Origin: Adiantum capillus-veneris
Lineage: Eukaryota > Streptophyta > Polypodiopsida > Polypodiales > Pteridaceae
Reading direction: 5' to 3'
DNA: 60,000 nt
Assembly: GCA_014529385.2 (NCBI GenBank)
Contig: CM043944.1
Location: 174,359,240-174,419,239, forward strand
Below, in pieces: positions 46,775 to 59,131 of this stretch (position 1 is the first letter of the stretch; each line of letters starts with the position of its first letter). A model generated the notes under the pieces. The model was not told where the DNA came from. It saw nothing but the letters and a program-made list of their open reading frames with translations, and searched no databases. Both the position numbers and the translations under genes were made by a program.

Positions 46775-47451
46775 CGAAGAGACCTAAACTAGGGAAAAAC
46801 ACGAGCGTCTTGTGAAGTTATCCTTTAACTTTCTCTGGGATCTCATAGAGTAAAAACTTTTAAAAACCGCATAGCTTAAGATTGTCGTCTTTTGCTGTGT
46901 AGAGGTAGCTTGGAAGTAATCGTACTTGCTGAGTGCCTTTAGGATTTTAGGATTGTAGGATTGTAGAAGTAGATTAGGATTTTGAGAATGATTGATGGAC
47001 GAGACAAGTCTTAAGATTAAGGCTCAGAAAACCATAAAAAACAAGAAAACTAGTATTTGTGGACACTTTCCACAACCCCATTGCAGTAGAACCTAGGAGT
47101 AGGGTAAGTAGAATCCGAGGTGGGTTTCATAATATTGCTCTCTCCAAAAGAATCAATTGTGATTTGTTATATGAAGTTGCAGAATTTCAGGTCTACGGCT
47201 AGAAATAGCATCAAAAGATTGCCAACCACTCAATCCGAGTGGAGAGTATGCTTAAAAGTTGTATGAACCAGTGGGTAAGCTCAAGGACACATTGAGGTAA
47301 AAATTTCAACAGTTTACAAAAAAACAGATTATTTACTTTTTCTTGATATTTTAGGCCAAATTAGGTTTTGACTTGACTCAGAGGCTTAAAATAGCTCATG
47401 AAAAGACTGTCCAGTGAAAAAGTTCAAAAAAATGTTGATTTTAGGACTAAA

Positions 47452-48494
47452 GTAAATAATCGTGATTATTTACTTTCAGCTCAAAATTGACCAAGGTTGA
47501 TACCAAAGACTCTATGCATGTGTACAAACAACTTTTGTAAAGGACAATAGAATTTGGATCACCAAATTGACCAAAAACTGGGTACAAACTAGAGTTTGTA
47601 CTGACTTTCAAGAACTTGAGTGTAAATTGGGGCAAATTTTGTTCAAACTCATTGAAACTTGATTCTTAGGCTTATATTGATATGATACAAACAACTTTTG
47701 TAAAGGACAATAGAATTTGGATCACCAAATTGACCAAAAACTGGGTAAAAACTAGAGTTTGTACTGACTTTCAAGAACTTGAGTGTAAATTGGGGCAAAT
47801 TTTGTTCAAACTTATTGAAACTTGATTCTTAGGCTTATATTGATATGATAGACATGTGTACATGCTCAGCTGACCAAAAAGATGAAAAAAATTGACAATT
47901 ATAAATAATCGTAATTATTTACATCTACCCCATTTTTTAACAGTTTTGACCAAGTTATCATACCACTCGCTTTACCATGCTGTAATAAGCCCACAAACCA
48001 AATTTGGTAAGATTTGGATTACTGGATTGAAAATTGTGGCCAAATTTGCAAAGCCAATCTGTAGATACAAAATTGATGACCATTTGAATAAAAATTGTCC
48101 AATCTTGATGAAACTTGGCTAGGGAGCTTAAGTTGAGGTGCTTAACAGAATTTGTGTCAAGATAGGGATAAAAAATTGCAAAAAAATAGCAGGAGTAAAT
48201 AATCACGATTATTTACATCTGCTATGAAAATTGATAATCTTGCATATTTGAGTATACCACAAGGTCAATCATATCAAGTAGACCACACAAATAAATATTT
48301 TGGTGAAATTTGGATCCCAAAAGTGAGACTTAAGCTAGACTCTTGAAAACCAAGTTTGCAGACACGAAATAGTTGCGAAACTTGAACAAATTTTGTTCAA
48401 ACTTAGTGAAACTTGTCCAGGGACTTTAACAGGTTGGCAAATCAAGCCAAAAAGTGTAAAAATTTGAGAAAAGAAAATAATCGCAATTATTTAC
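47452..48494. repeat. Diverged tandem array with palindromic caps
   Basis: Arms GTAAATAATC and GATTATTTAC form palindromes at 47452-47473, 47901-47922, 48195-48216 and 48473-48494. Spacings are 449, 294 and 278; the first becomes 276 when the 173-bp duplication inside it is removed. Between caps, GAATTTGGAT and TTCAAACT.A.TGAAACTT-type blocks recur in the same order. Confidence 0.8.
47524..47853. repeat. 173-bp tandem duplication
   Basis: ACAAACAACTTTTGTAAAGG starts at 47524 and 47697, and the two copies are almost identical through TATTGATATGATA. Confidence 0.95.
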
Positions 48495-50263
48495 TACTGC
48501 TACCCAGAGACACCATTTTTTACTTTTGAACTTGTACAGTGTTAGACCAACATAATACAAGGCCATCGGGCAATTTTGGGTTCAATCGGATCCAAATTAG
48601 TACATGTTCACTCATACACCTATCCAGTCACAATAGTTAGCAAGAATTGTACAACCTTTGTGAAAGAATAGCTAACTTGATCACAGTTGGTACAGGAATC
48701 AAATTGCAAACAAGAAATTGACAGCTTGACAGAAATTGCAATCAAGTCAAGTGGAAGAAATTGACAACAAGTCAATCCAACGGTAAGTACTCTATCCAGG
48801 TCTTCACAAGTCTTTATGAACCTTAGATTTGGTCGTGTACTAGTAAACCAAGGTATATTTGGAGAAACCTCCAGTAGAGTATCCATCAAAGAAAGTGTGA
48901 ATCAAAGCAATCCCTTGCACACCATCTTTGAGAAAGTCTCAGACACTTTTTCATATTCAACATCTGAAATGTCTTCCTATCCGGCTCACTCGAAAACCGG
49001 AACGATAGTGCGCTATAAGCATATACTCTCTTTTTATAAGACTAATCGCCATGGAGCTCAGGTTTACCTGGATCCTAATGAAGAGTATGCTATTTGCATT
49101 GATGACCATGGTATTGAGTTTGAAGAGGATCAGGAACAAACAAGGAAAAATCTACATGGATAAAAACGAAACTCGGTATTTACAAGTTGAAAACCCTGAC
49201 GTTGTTAGGAGTTTTTTGGAAGAAGTGATTGCGCATATGTACATATACATGCATGGTGCATCGAATAAAGGATTACCCATTTTCCAAAGCCAAGTGGTTA
49301 CGTGGGGCCCACATGTGTATAGGTAGGACAACGTATACATAGTACATCGATTTTCATCGTCACCAGTACCAGTGTATTTATTTTATAATAATGAGGAGTT
49401 AGTAGTGCGTAAAAATTCTCGAGGAAGCTATCAGCGAGCGCACGCCATGAGGTAAGCAGGTGCGTCAAGTGACATCCAGTGGCGTCAGGAGGTCGAATGG
49501 GGTCAAGACTTGCACGTGGATAAGTACGAACACAACGTGGGTGTTCTTTTGTGATAATTATGTAAAAAAGTCATCATAAGAACTATATTTGGGGGCCACT
49601 TCACGTGATTGCAGGATGCATTATTGGAAAAAGTTGAGTGCCAGGTGTGTGGATGGATGTAAAAGGGTGACAAAAATGCACTACATGGCCATTTTTTGCC
49701 CTGTTCGGGGTCTGTTTGAGGTCAATCAAAAGGCCAAAGGTGCCCAAGGGATAAAGTGAAGTGTGGACACTAAAAAACCTGAGAAAAAAACTAGCAAAGT
49801 GTGGAGAGAAGAGGAGGAACAGTCGCAACTCAGTTTTTGTTGTTTTTGGAGCCTGTTTTGGCCATAAACTACTCATCCAAGGTCGGATTTGAGCACTCTG
49901 ATATTGTAGATTGGGGTTTTGGGCCGTTCCGAACGCAATGGTGCTATCCATTTTTCCAAATTACTCACTATTGTTTTTTTTGGCTATGTAAGTTTCTCCT
50001 GAGAACGAAACCTCTGCTCTAATTTGTAATTGTATCTGGCATATTTCGTCCATATTGTGTGAGCTATTTGCCCCATTGGTGTTGGACCAAGCTCAATTGT
50101 ATCTAAACATCAGAAATTTTCCTCTTTTGAGCTGAGTTTTTGGGTGTGTGTTTGTGTGTGTGTCTCTGTGTTGAGTGGGCAAATGGATAGTCTCTCTCCG
50201 CTCACTCCATTGGTGTGTTCCCTGTCTCGGCCAGGTGGGTTGTGTAAGCCGAGTGGTGCCGCA

Positions 50264-50401
<138 letters not shown>

Positions 50402-51260
50402 CATCCCAAGAGTGCGTGTCGGGTGATTATAGAGGCGTTGTGTGTGTTTTCATCCCGCTCACATTCTTTTGGTGTCCACATTGAGGATCTTCTTCGAGTA
50501 CCTTTAGCTTTGGGATTACAGGTTGCAGATCACAGATTATAGGTTACAGGTTACAAGTACAGGTACAAGTGATTCACATAGGTACAAGTAGCAGGAGTAG
50601 AGTGATATACTAGCAGTGGAGTCACTTGCAGTCACCATGGGTATGCATCATTCGGCGCTTGTTTGAGTGCATTGTTTGGTATTGTACGTTACTTGGGGAT
50701 ACTGCCATTGTACGCCTTTGTGGAGCCATACTTGGTTTTATTCGGCAATCCCAACCATTTCTGAGACTTGGTCTAGAAGATAGTCATTTCTGAGATTTGA
50801 CTATACGAGATTTGCATAAGCTTTCGTGAGAGGGTTGATAGCATGAGGTTTTACTTAGTTGGGGAATTCTCAAACGTGAGATCCTTTCGGTGATACAGGT
50901 GGCTGGAGCACCCTTTTTGTGACCTCGCCATAGGCTATGTACTAGTGATTCCTACTTAATGCTCGATTTCTATTGTTGGCAGGTTATGCATACATATACA
51001 GTCTATATTTTGGGTTCTTACTGCTCTACTTCTGGGAAAACTCTGCCAAAATTTTTCCAAGTTGTGATGGCTGGTTGTTTGGTCTTTTGAGCCATTTATG
51101 TTGTTATGTTGTTGAAATTCTGACAAAATCAAAGGATAAGTCAGGAGTGTCTTCTTGGGAGCTGCATGGTTGGCTTTAATGGATGATCAAAACGGACCTC
51201 AATTCACTCCTTTTCATTTAACACCTGGAATCCAGATAAATGTTCATGTGTCCAGGAAGA

Positions 51261-51420
51261 TTTTTTTCCAGCAGCGCATAGTCTTTATGTTTGGGCCAAG
51301 AAGATTAAGAGAGATACTGGAATCCCCTTTGCCTGTTGTATTTTTTTCCAGCAGCGCATAGTCTTTATGTTTGGGCCAAGAAGATTAAGAGAGATACTGG
51401 AATCCCCTTTTCCTGTTGTA
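51261..51420 (+). repeat. 80-bp tandem duplication at the end of Gypsy-3
   Basis: 51261-51340 and 51341-51420 are the same apart from one base; Gypsy-2 has a single copy at about 35009-35087. Confidence 0.95.
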
Positions 51421-51427
51421 ATTTCAG

Positions 51428-51713
51428 TTGATTGTATCCCGAAAATCCATCTAAAAATTTGTAAGCTTCTTTATCTGCAATTCGTTCTAAAACATGCTCA
51501 GTGATTGGAAGAGGAAAGTTGTCTCTAGTGGTAGCTACATTCACCTTCCTCAGATTGACACACACTTGTAATTTTCCATTCTTCTTGGGCACTACCACAA
51601 TTGGAGACACCCAATCTGTGTGTTCAATTTCATAAATGAATTTGGCTTTCTTTAGTTTTTCAATCTCTTCTTTGATCGTTCTAGAAAATGTTTGATTATA
51701 TGTGTATGGCCTT
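51428..51713 (-). pseudogene. Gypsy-4: reverse transcriptase fragment, minus strand
   Basis: The minus strand reads SPIVVVPKKNGKLQVCVNLR, then KVNVATTRDNFPLPITEHVL and FLDGFSGYNQL, classical gypsy RT motifs (different family from Gypsy-2, which has KWRTCVDFTPLN here). Only about 95 codons remain; the right side is cut by the CACTA end at 51714 and the left side meets Gypsy-3. Confidence 0.9.
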
Positions 51714-51860
51714 CACTACAACAAAAAAGGTGCCTTCGAGTAGATTTCGACGCAAGACGTCGAAAAGTGCGTTGAAATATTCGTCCCTGTGAAACCGTCA
51801 ATATATGTGTCGAAAGGCTTTGTTTTTTATGCGTATTTTGACGTCCCTAGCTACGCATAT
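51714..51860. repeat. CACTA terminal and subterminal repeats
   Basis: Terminal motif CACTACAACAAAAAAGG followed by five TTCGAC or GTCGAA-like units in both orientations within 150 bases, comparable to transposase-binding arrays at ends of CACTA elements. Confidence 0.75.
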
Positions 51861-51888
51861 TTCGACAACCATATCCACACAAAAAAAT

Positions 51889-51972
51889 CTTGGGCAGAGG
51901 ACAGGCAGCCTGGCTTGTGCACAAAGAAAAGATGGACACAGCCACAGCTAGACTGCCTGTCCTCTACCCAAG
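51889..51972. repeat. Long hairpin near the CACTA end
   Basis: Arms 51889-51908 and 51953-51972 pair at 19 of 20 positions around a 44-nt loop. Confidence 0.9.
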
Positions 51973-52129
51973 AAAGCGAGCAACACCAAAATCAATTGTG
52001 CTCCCGCAGAAATTTCGGTAGAGTTTCCTTCGTTTTAACATAAACTTTTCAAAAAAAAACCATATGTAAACGCCTCCGACATGATATCCATGTAGGATCT
52101 CACATGAGATTTAAGGCACAACTTGATGG

Positions 52130-52420
52130 AAGAAATGAAACGAACTTTGTGCAAAACCATAACCAAATTAAAATCATAACCATAAAGAACTTTGTGCGAA
52201 ACCATAACCAAATTAAAATCGTAACCATAACGAACTTTGTGCAAAACCATAACCAAATTAAAACCGTAACCATAACCATCTTGATCAATACCATAACGAT
52301 AACCATAACCATAAACAAAACAATAACCATAACCATGTCTATACAATAACAATAACCATAACCATAAACAAAACAATAACCATAACCATGTCTAAACAAT
52401 AACCATAACCATAGCTATAC
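52130..52420. repeat. AACCATAACC-rich tandem array
   Basis: Three 45-bp units starting at 52142, 52187 and 52232 (GAACTTTGTGC.AAACCATAAC), then two units of about 53 bp starting at 52311 and 52364 (ATAAACAAAACAATAACCAT). Apparent frames across it are artefacts. Confidence 0.9.
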
Positions 52421-52596
52421 AAGAAAGAAACACAGAGATGTGTCTGTGTCTCACAAAACGTATATAGAAATCCATTGATGACTCCGCGTCACAACCTGCA
52501 CATAAAAGGACAAGTCACAAAATTAGTATGATATTACTTCACATATACTTAATTAATTAAATCAACTCACACATATTAACGTCTCACCTCAATCGA

Positions 52597-53730
52597 TCAG
52601 CGAGACTCTAAGGCCTCCCAGTCTACAGGCTCTCCTGCGGTGGCAGCAAGATCATTCAATACTTCATAAATGCCTCTCCGATATCCATTTGTCTCCTCCT
52701 GGCGTGTCGGGGCTCGATGCATTGCAAGATTTGAGTTTATACAAAAACCAAAGTAATTAAGAATACATGACTCATCGCGTTTTAAACTTAAAAACGTCAT
52801 AGCTAGGATTGGATTGGAAACTCACAAACTCATAGCGAAAGGTGTCGAAGCCTCCGCTGCCAAGATGAGATGTGTCCCTGGTCATCCATCGTACCTCCGC
52901 AGCTTGACGTTGCTGTCTGAACCGCATGTCTGCTGTCTGCCCATCCTCCCTGATGTGTTGCCACGTCTCGTGTGAGATGCCCGAAGGCTTCGGCGAGCCA
53001 GTCCTGAAAGCCCGACAAGCTGCATCTCGATGATGTTTCACGGTGTCCCGTGCAACACTCGTAATCCACCTCCTCGGAAGCTCCTCTAAACCCGGAGCAC
53101 GCTGATACTCTCTCATGATGGTCTCCACTATATAATTGACTTTGTTGCGATCTTGATCAGGCCAAGGCGTCATAATGTTGGTCAAAAACTGCAGCTCCGC
53201 GATCTGGCGAACCCGTTGTCTCATCTCAGTCCCGACTCTATCCATATCAACCTGTCCATCTACCCATACAGTATAGACCTTGGAGGCACTAGGATCATGT
53301 GCCCCCCAAGGTGTCCAAGGTGTGCTAAGAGGTGTGTCGAGAGGTGTGCCTGGGTAGGACGGGGGTCGTGAGCGAGAAGGGGTCGAAGCATCTGTGGACC
53401 CTCCTCCACAGCAACCACCACCTCCACCTGCCGATCGTCGAGATCAGTGAGTGCACCTGTGCTGCGGAGATGATGACGTACCCACCTGTGCCGTACTCCT
53501 AGGTATCGAAGCGGCCGTGATGGGAGACCTCACAGACGTCGTACCCATAGGCGTCCCCCCCCCCCCTTAGGAGTCGGACCCTCAGGTGTGAAGCCAGGAG
53601 GCGTGGTACCTGTGCCTCTGGCTATCCAATACTGAGATGCATCTGTCATCTAACTGGGCATCATCCGTGTGATGAAGCCCGTAAATGCATCCGCACTCAT
53701 AGAAGCGAGATCTGGATACTGGTCTGCCAT
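52597..53730 (-). pseudogene. CACTA transposase-associated ORF (Transposase_24 / Ptta-like)
   Basis: The likely start is ATG at 53728-53730 (MADQYPDLASMSADAF). A Pro/Ser/Thr-rich region follows with a poly-Gly stretch, then a conserved domain: DMDRVGTEMRQRVRQIAE, then FRTGSPKPSGISHETWQHI and RQQRQAAEVRWMTRDTSHL (52860-53000), which has the shape of the plant Ptta/En/Spm domain (PS-G-x-x-x-x-W ... H-G). A GTGAGT donor-like site at 52820-52825 and a downstream open part (HRAPTRQEETNGYRRGIYEV, ending TAG/TGA near 52597) suggest a final short exon. A C-tract near 53567 and at least two stops break the frame. Confidence 0.7.
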
Positions 53731-53919
53731 ACTAAAGTCCTGCACAAAGAAAGTAAAAGAAAGCGTCAGAACACCTTTGTTTAAATTAAGAAAGAGCTTA
53801 ATTTTAAATCAACGTCTTCACACAAACACTTACAGGCCTCGACTAGTGAGGCATCATCGATAAGATCTTGCACCGTATCATCGTCTATCTCTAACTGCAG
53901 ACATAACTCTACCCCAACT

Positions 53920-56900
53920 CGTTCTGGAGATTGTCTTCATCCATTGCATCTTCATCTACAAGTGTCATATCTGCCTCGTCTGTGTCATCCCTCGTATATC
54001 TGTCAGCTTCATCTACCATACCTTCGTCCATCTCATCAATGTCACAGTAGTATCTGTGTCGTCTGGCCGACTTTTCTCTAGGAGCTCTTGCCCTTCAAAT
54101 ACTTGTTTATTTCTTGGAGCAACCTGAACCACAAACCACCATTGTCGCTCTCGAGGGTCTGATACAAAGACCACTTGCTCGCAATGTTTGGGGAGAGCAA
54201 ACGTGTCGCTCGCATCTGTCCAAACCTTTGTAGAATCTATATGCGCAAGCTTGTTTCCATCTATGTGTACCATTGCATTGCGACCAGAAGTAATCACCTT
54301 GAACCACTTCACATCCAACAAAAACATCTCAAACCGTCTGAAGCTGACTTTCAAGATATCTGACACCACACCACAGTAATCCAAGTTGTTAGTGCTCTCA
54401 TTCGTGTCTCTGGCATTGGCCCTGCTCTTTTGCATGAAACTAACCATTACCCCACTGTCAAACGTGTTTCTTCTGCTTTCAATTTGTTGTGTTCTAAAAT
54501 GCTTTCCATGCGACCACAGTGCCATGTATGTATGATACCTGCAGTCACATCCAATAGCCAGCTCTCACTGTCTTGTCCAACAATGCCATTGTAGGGAATT
54601 CAAGTAGAGGAGCGAGACAGTCTGGCAAGGGTAAGCCTCTAGTCGTTCGGCTTTGCCTGAAATCGTGTCGCTCCCTATTGTGTCTCTCTTTCTCTTCTTC
54701 GTACCTTTCAAGCCATTTTTGCATCGGCTCTGAATTTAGTATACAGAACTTCATGATCTTTTCTCTCATGGCGTCGTCCATTTTCTTTGGCACCCCTTGC
54801 CCCTGCGGCTCCTCTCCCACCAATCTTGCATCCTCCTCATCGCTCCACAGTCGAGGCATTTCTGGGTCAGAAATGGATAGAAATTCGGTCGTCAAGACAA
54901 GAGACTCTTTCACCAGCCATCCTTCTGCCATGCTCCCCTCTGGACGCGCTTTTTGGCGAACAAAACCCTTAAACCCTTAAGTGTTTTCATTCTCATAGAA
55001 ATCACTGCTGTGGACTGTACCTGCCACTGCAACCTCATCTACTACATGGACGAGCAAGTGCATTTGGATAGTTAGGCAGCTCGTGGGTAGATACTTCTCA
55101 ATCATGCAAACTGCCTCAATGGAGTTAGCCCTTGTGATTGCAATGGATTCCTCTCGTATCTCCTTGGAAGAGATCCACTGCACTAGCTATGAAATCTTGT
55201 ATATGCATGACCACACTTCCTCTATTAAACACCCCTTGATCGCAATTGGAAGAATAAATTGCAAAAACTTATGCCAGTCGTGCGATTTCAGTCCTGACAG
55301 TTGATCGTCACGGGTGAATGCTGTCTTGAGACATCGCATGCATTCTGTTGGCGCCCTGAACTCTGAAATCACCCTTTTGACTTGTCGTTCCTCGCTTTTT
55401 AGCAATACCCATGGTGCTCTTGGAAGCTTTGTTTTGGCCCGCTGCATTGGTGAAAGGCCATAGCTCTAGCATCTTTCCAACTGACTGCAAATCATCTCGT
55501 GAAGCTTGATTGTCTTTCATTCCCATGATTGTCTTCCAGAGGAGCTCTCCCACATTCTTGAATATATGCATTGGATCCATCAAATGGTTAATTAGTAGAT
55601 CACCCAGTACGGCAACGTATAGAGAATGGACAAACGTTTCATTCCTGGAACAGGTTGCCTCTCATGTTTCTCCCATCGGCGACGCCACTCTTGTACATGC
55701 ATAGGACGACATTCGACGCGACCAAGCTGACCTTCGTGCAAGTGATGGCCATCTGGAAGATAACGATGGTGGCCTTGATAAATTGTTTTTTGAAGCGAGG
55801 CAGAATAGCGCACATCCAAAGACGAAGGTCCGCAATTGGACATGCATTGTATCCCGAAGTTGTAAGCCCTGCATATATTAAAGCATGATTCAGTACTACA
55901 CAAAGTGCTTGCGAAGAGCGAGAATTTTGTAAATCATCCACCATTACCAGAAGCTTCACCATATCCTGGCCAATCATGCATACTCCACATAAGAAGTCCA
56001 TGGATCCTTGCATGATGTTGTCCTGCTGGTTCAACCGCATCTGCTATGTCGATCCCATGCCATAACTCTTGGAGCTCATCAACTAGTGGTGCTAGATAAA
56101 CATCCATGTTTTTTGCCTTGAACTTACCAGGCACAATCAAGCCTAATATCAAATGACCCTTCTTGATGGCAAGCCACGGCGGGAGGTTGTAGCACACAGG
56201 CCAAGTGCTCCATGACGAGCTTCTCAAGCCAAATGGATTGACTCCATCCATTGCCATGCCCAAACGCAAATTGCGTGATTCACTCTTAAAATGTGGCCAG
56301 GTATCTTCAATGTGCCTCCAAGCCTTTGAATCAGCGGGCACCCTAAATGTTGCGTCAATGGATCTATTCGTACAATGCCACCGCATCAACTTTGCAATGA
56401 AACCACAACGAAACATGCTTTTTATCCTCGGAATAATAGGGAAATGCCGCAACACTTTAGCTGGCACTGACTCGCCAATCGCATCTTGTTTGTACCGCAT
56501 TGCTCCACACTTAGGACACGACAGACATCTGCGAATTCATTGTGAAAAAGAATGCAATCATTTGGACATGCATGAATCTTGTTGTAGTCCAAGCCAACTG
56601 AGGTCAATAGTTGCTTTGCGTCTGGCCTGGAGGGGGGCATTTCATTGCCAGCCGAGAGAAGTGCTTCCGCAACAACTTGTTTAAGCCAAATTAAATTAAA
56701 AGCTTCCCAAGCACGTCACCGTTGCAATCGGAAAATCTCTTTTGTAAGTTACATACCTAAACAAAGCAGTGACGCTTGCATCTGACCACCCATACACTGA
56801 CTGCAGATTCAAAAATGACAGACAAGTATGAAGCACAGATATTTTGGTGCCTTCATAGATTGGTTGACGTGCCAACTTTCTCAACATGTCTTCAGGAGAT

Positions 56901-57272
56901 AGGTGCACGTCTTCTGGTGCTGCTTCGTTAGCGTTCTCCTCGCTTGTCTGGAAGAAGGCGTCCAGCATCTCCTCCATGCCGTCATCTTCTATCTATAAGC
57001 ACTCCTTTGCTTCCATCCTTGGCTCTAGATTGGTCGGACCTTCACGAATAATCCTTTTTCTCTCTCTCTCTCAGATGTAGGTGTTATGTCGCAAAAATCC
57101 ATGCCCGTTCCATAGGAGTCGTATCGTAGATTCCATACGGTTTCTCTAGCAAACTAACCGTACTTGTGCACATGCTCATTACATATCCTACACTTGCACA
57201 GGATTTGATACTTGCAGAGCGTGCACAAGCATGCAATCTTTTCCTCCATGTTAGTTGATGACGTTGCCATCT
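53920..57272 (-). pseudogene. CACTA Tnp2-type transposase (with DUF4218 and DUF4216)
   Basis: Minus strand, start chosen at ATG 57270-57272 (MATSSTNMEEKIACLCTLC), which leads into a Cys-rich transposase-associated region. Next: PIYEGTKISVLHTCLSFLNL (56780-56860), HACPNDCILFHNEF, frameshift, SCPKCGAMRYK, VPAKVLRHFPIIPRIKSMF, LMRWHCTNRS, RNLRLGMAMDGVNPFG (56220-56300), YNLPPWLAIKKGHLILGLIV, DVYLAPLVDELQELW, MDPMHIFKNVGELLW (55550-55583), GLKSHDWHKFLQFILPIAIK (DUF4218, 55230-55300), LTIQMHLLVHVVDEVA, FCILNSEPMQKWLERYEEE, and DUF4216 (YCGVVSDILKVSF ... DVKWFKV, 54280-54390). An acidic tail (DEADITLVDEDAMDED-like) ends near 53920. Several shifts, a TAG near 57160 and possible introns mean the order, but not a single open frame, is conserved. 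Confidence 0.88.
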
Positions 57273-57611
57273 ACAATGATTATGAATGTTGTTTTAATAT
57301 ATATACTCCTCACAATGTAAACTACCTCGCATTCTCTAGCCTTGCCCGATCTCCGCACACCTCGGTCCAAAGGTGTACGGAGATAAGGACCACCGAGTCA
57401 AAATCTCGTCTTTATTGGTCAAATCCTATATGGGTAGACACATACGTGCTCTCCCGGGTGTACATGACAATGCATGTAGCGGGCAAAACCCCTTTGCCTC
57501 TTTTAGTTCCATAGTTTCTTCTAGAGGGAGAGAGAGAGAGAGTTAGAGAGAGTTTCTATCCTTTTCACACAATTGGTCAGCCAAGCTAACTCTTTCACGC
57601 CGACGTTTGGA
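57273..57611. other. CACTA 5' flank, non-coding
   Basis: Contains CCTCGGTCC and GGACCACCGAG as a short inverted pair (57350-57395) and a GAGAG tract at 57522-57556. No TIR recognised. Confidence 0.4.
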
Positions 57612-58429
57612 AGTGGGAAAGAGAGCATTTTATGCATTTGAGAACATGTGTAATGCGGGAAACATTAAGTGTTGGGTTCTCAAGAAGTATCTTTTCGATG
57701 CATTGGTGCCACCGGTTCTCCTTTATGGAGTTGAAGTGTGGAGCGGCAGCATCTCAAAAGTCTACTTGGAAAGAGTTTGAGAATGTCCAAAAGCGTTTTC
57801 TTATCAACTTTCTCCAAGTGAAGACACAAATGCCATATATGCTCCTACTTCTTGAGTCGGGATGTCTTCCAATTGAGGTTATGGGCATGGAAAGGGTTGT
57901 GGAGTACATGATAAAGATGCGTCAAAACCCCTCACATCGACTTCCTACAATTGCATGGGAAGCAAGCAAAAAAGTTCAAAAGACGCATAAAAGCAAGATC
58001 TTGAGCACGGGATGGATGCAAGACATAAAGAAGTGGTTTGGGAGATGGGATGCATTACACTTGGTACATGATGCTTCAATTGACTCCCAAGTGAATGAAG
58101 CTTTTCTACAATGCCAATGTATTACGGCTTGGGAGAAATCCGGTGGGTCACGCTTTATACATTACACCACCCATATTGCCCCCAACTACAAAACCATGTT
58201 CTTCGCTGAAAGAGGAAACCGTACGCACACTTACATGCTTGAGCCTATCCCCTTGTCGGCGATACGGACTATCGCAGCCATTCGGCTTAGCTCCCAATTT
58301 CTCCAATGCGAGATAGGACGTTGGGGCAATGGAGAAGAGTCAAATCGACTGTGCACATTATGCTCACTGCAAGTTCGAGAGTCTGAGTACCACACACTAC
58401 TAGAATGCTCAACTTTTGGTCACATCTGA
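57612..58429 (+). pseudogene. LINE (non-LTR retrotransposon) ORF2 C-terminus
   Basis: Plus-strand translation, with one shift near 57760: RAFYAFENMCNAGNIKCW, LFDALVPPVLLYGVEVWSGS, FENVQKRFLINFLQVKT, MGMERVVEYMIKMRQNPSHR and finally a Cys/His module with the pattern C-x2-C-x8-E-x-H-x3-E-C (LCTLCSLQVRESEYHTLLEC). This is the region after the RT fingers/palm and the terminal zinc-like motif of LINEs. The 5' part including the catalytic RT site is absent, as usual for 5'-truncated LINE insertions. Ends TGA at 58427-58429. Confidence 0.8.
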
Positions 58430-58625
58430 ACTTGCTTCTCTCACATTTTCAGCCATAACTTAGACCTACACACTTTCCTCTCCCAGCCAAAGTGTGGGCT
58501 CTCCATTGCGACTCTCATCACCACAATTTTGGAGCATCGAGAGTCACTCATCAGCCATACACATACTACATCACATGTAACTTTGGTCCCATAGGTCATA
58601 TTTGACCTCCGAGGACGATAATAAA

Positions 58626-58630
<5 letters not shown>
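58430..58630 (+). other. LINE 3' untranslated region
   Basis: Non-coding stretch ending GAGGACGATAATAAAATCTATC, then a TCTA/TC microsatellite, the likely 3' tail of the LINE. Confidence 0.55.

Positions 58631-59131
<501 letters not shown>

Larger units (their letters stand above)
46775..49202 (+). mobile_element. Element-H interior: non-coding with a tandem array
   Basis: About 2.4 kb follows the PBS without gag or pol motifs. Between 47450 and 48500 it is built of diverged units of about 280 bp, each ending in a 22-bp palindrome. A 115-codon frame at 48816-49163 (contains RHGAQVYLDPNEEYAICIDD) is unrecognised and could be a remnant of coding sequence. The interior is cut by the Gypsy-3 LTR at 49203. 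Confidence 0.55.
51714..57272 (-). mobile_element. CACTA (En/Spm) DNA transposon with Tnp2 transposase
   Basis: The left end is the canonical CACTACAACAAAAAAGG (51714-51730), preceded by CTT, the possible 3-bp target copy. Subterminal sequence is rich in TTCGAC / GTCGAA motifs. Inside, two minus-strand genes are recognised: a transposase-associated ORF (52597-53730) and a Tnp2-type transposase (53920-57272). The matching right TIR (ending TTGTAGTG) was not seen before the LINE at 57612, so the transcription-proximal end is probably truncated. Confidence 0.9.

Noticed and set aside
48816-49163. 115-codon frame as Element-H gag
   Set aside because: No capsid motif or zinc knuckle could be recognised, so no function is assigned.
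52100-52399. Tyr/Gly- and Met/Val-rich frames
   Set aside because: Products of the AACCATAACC tandem array.
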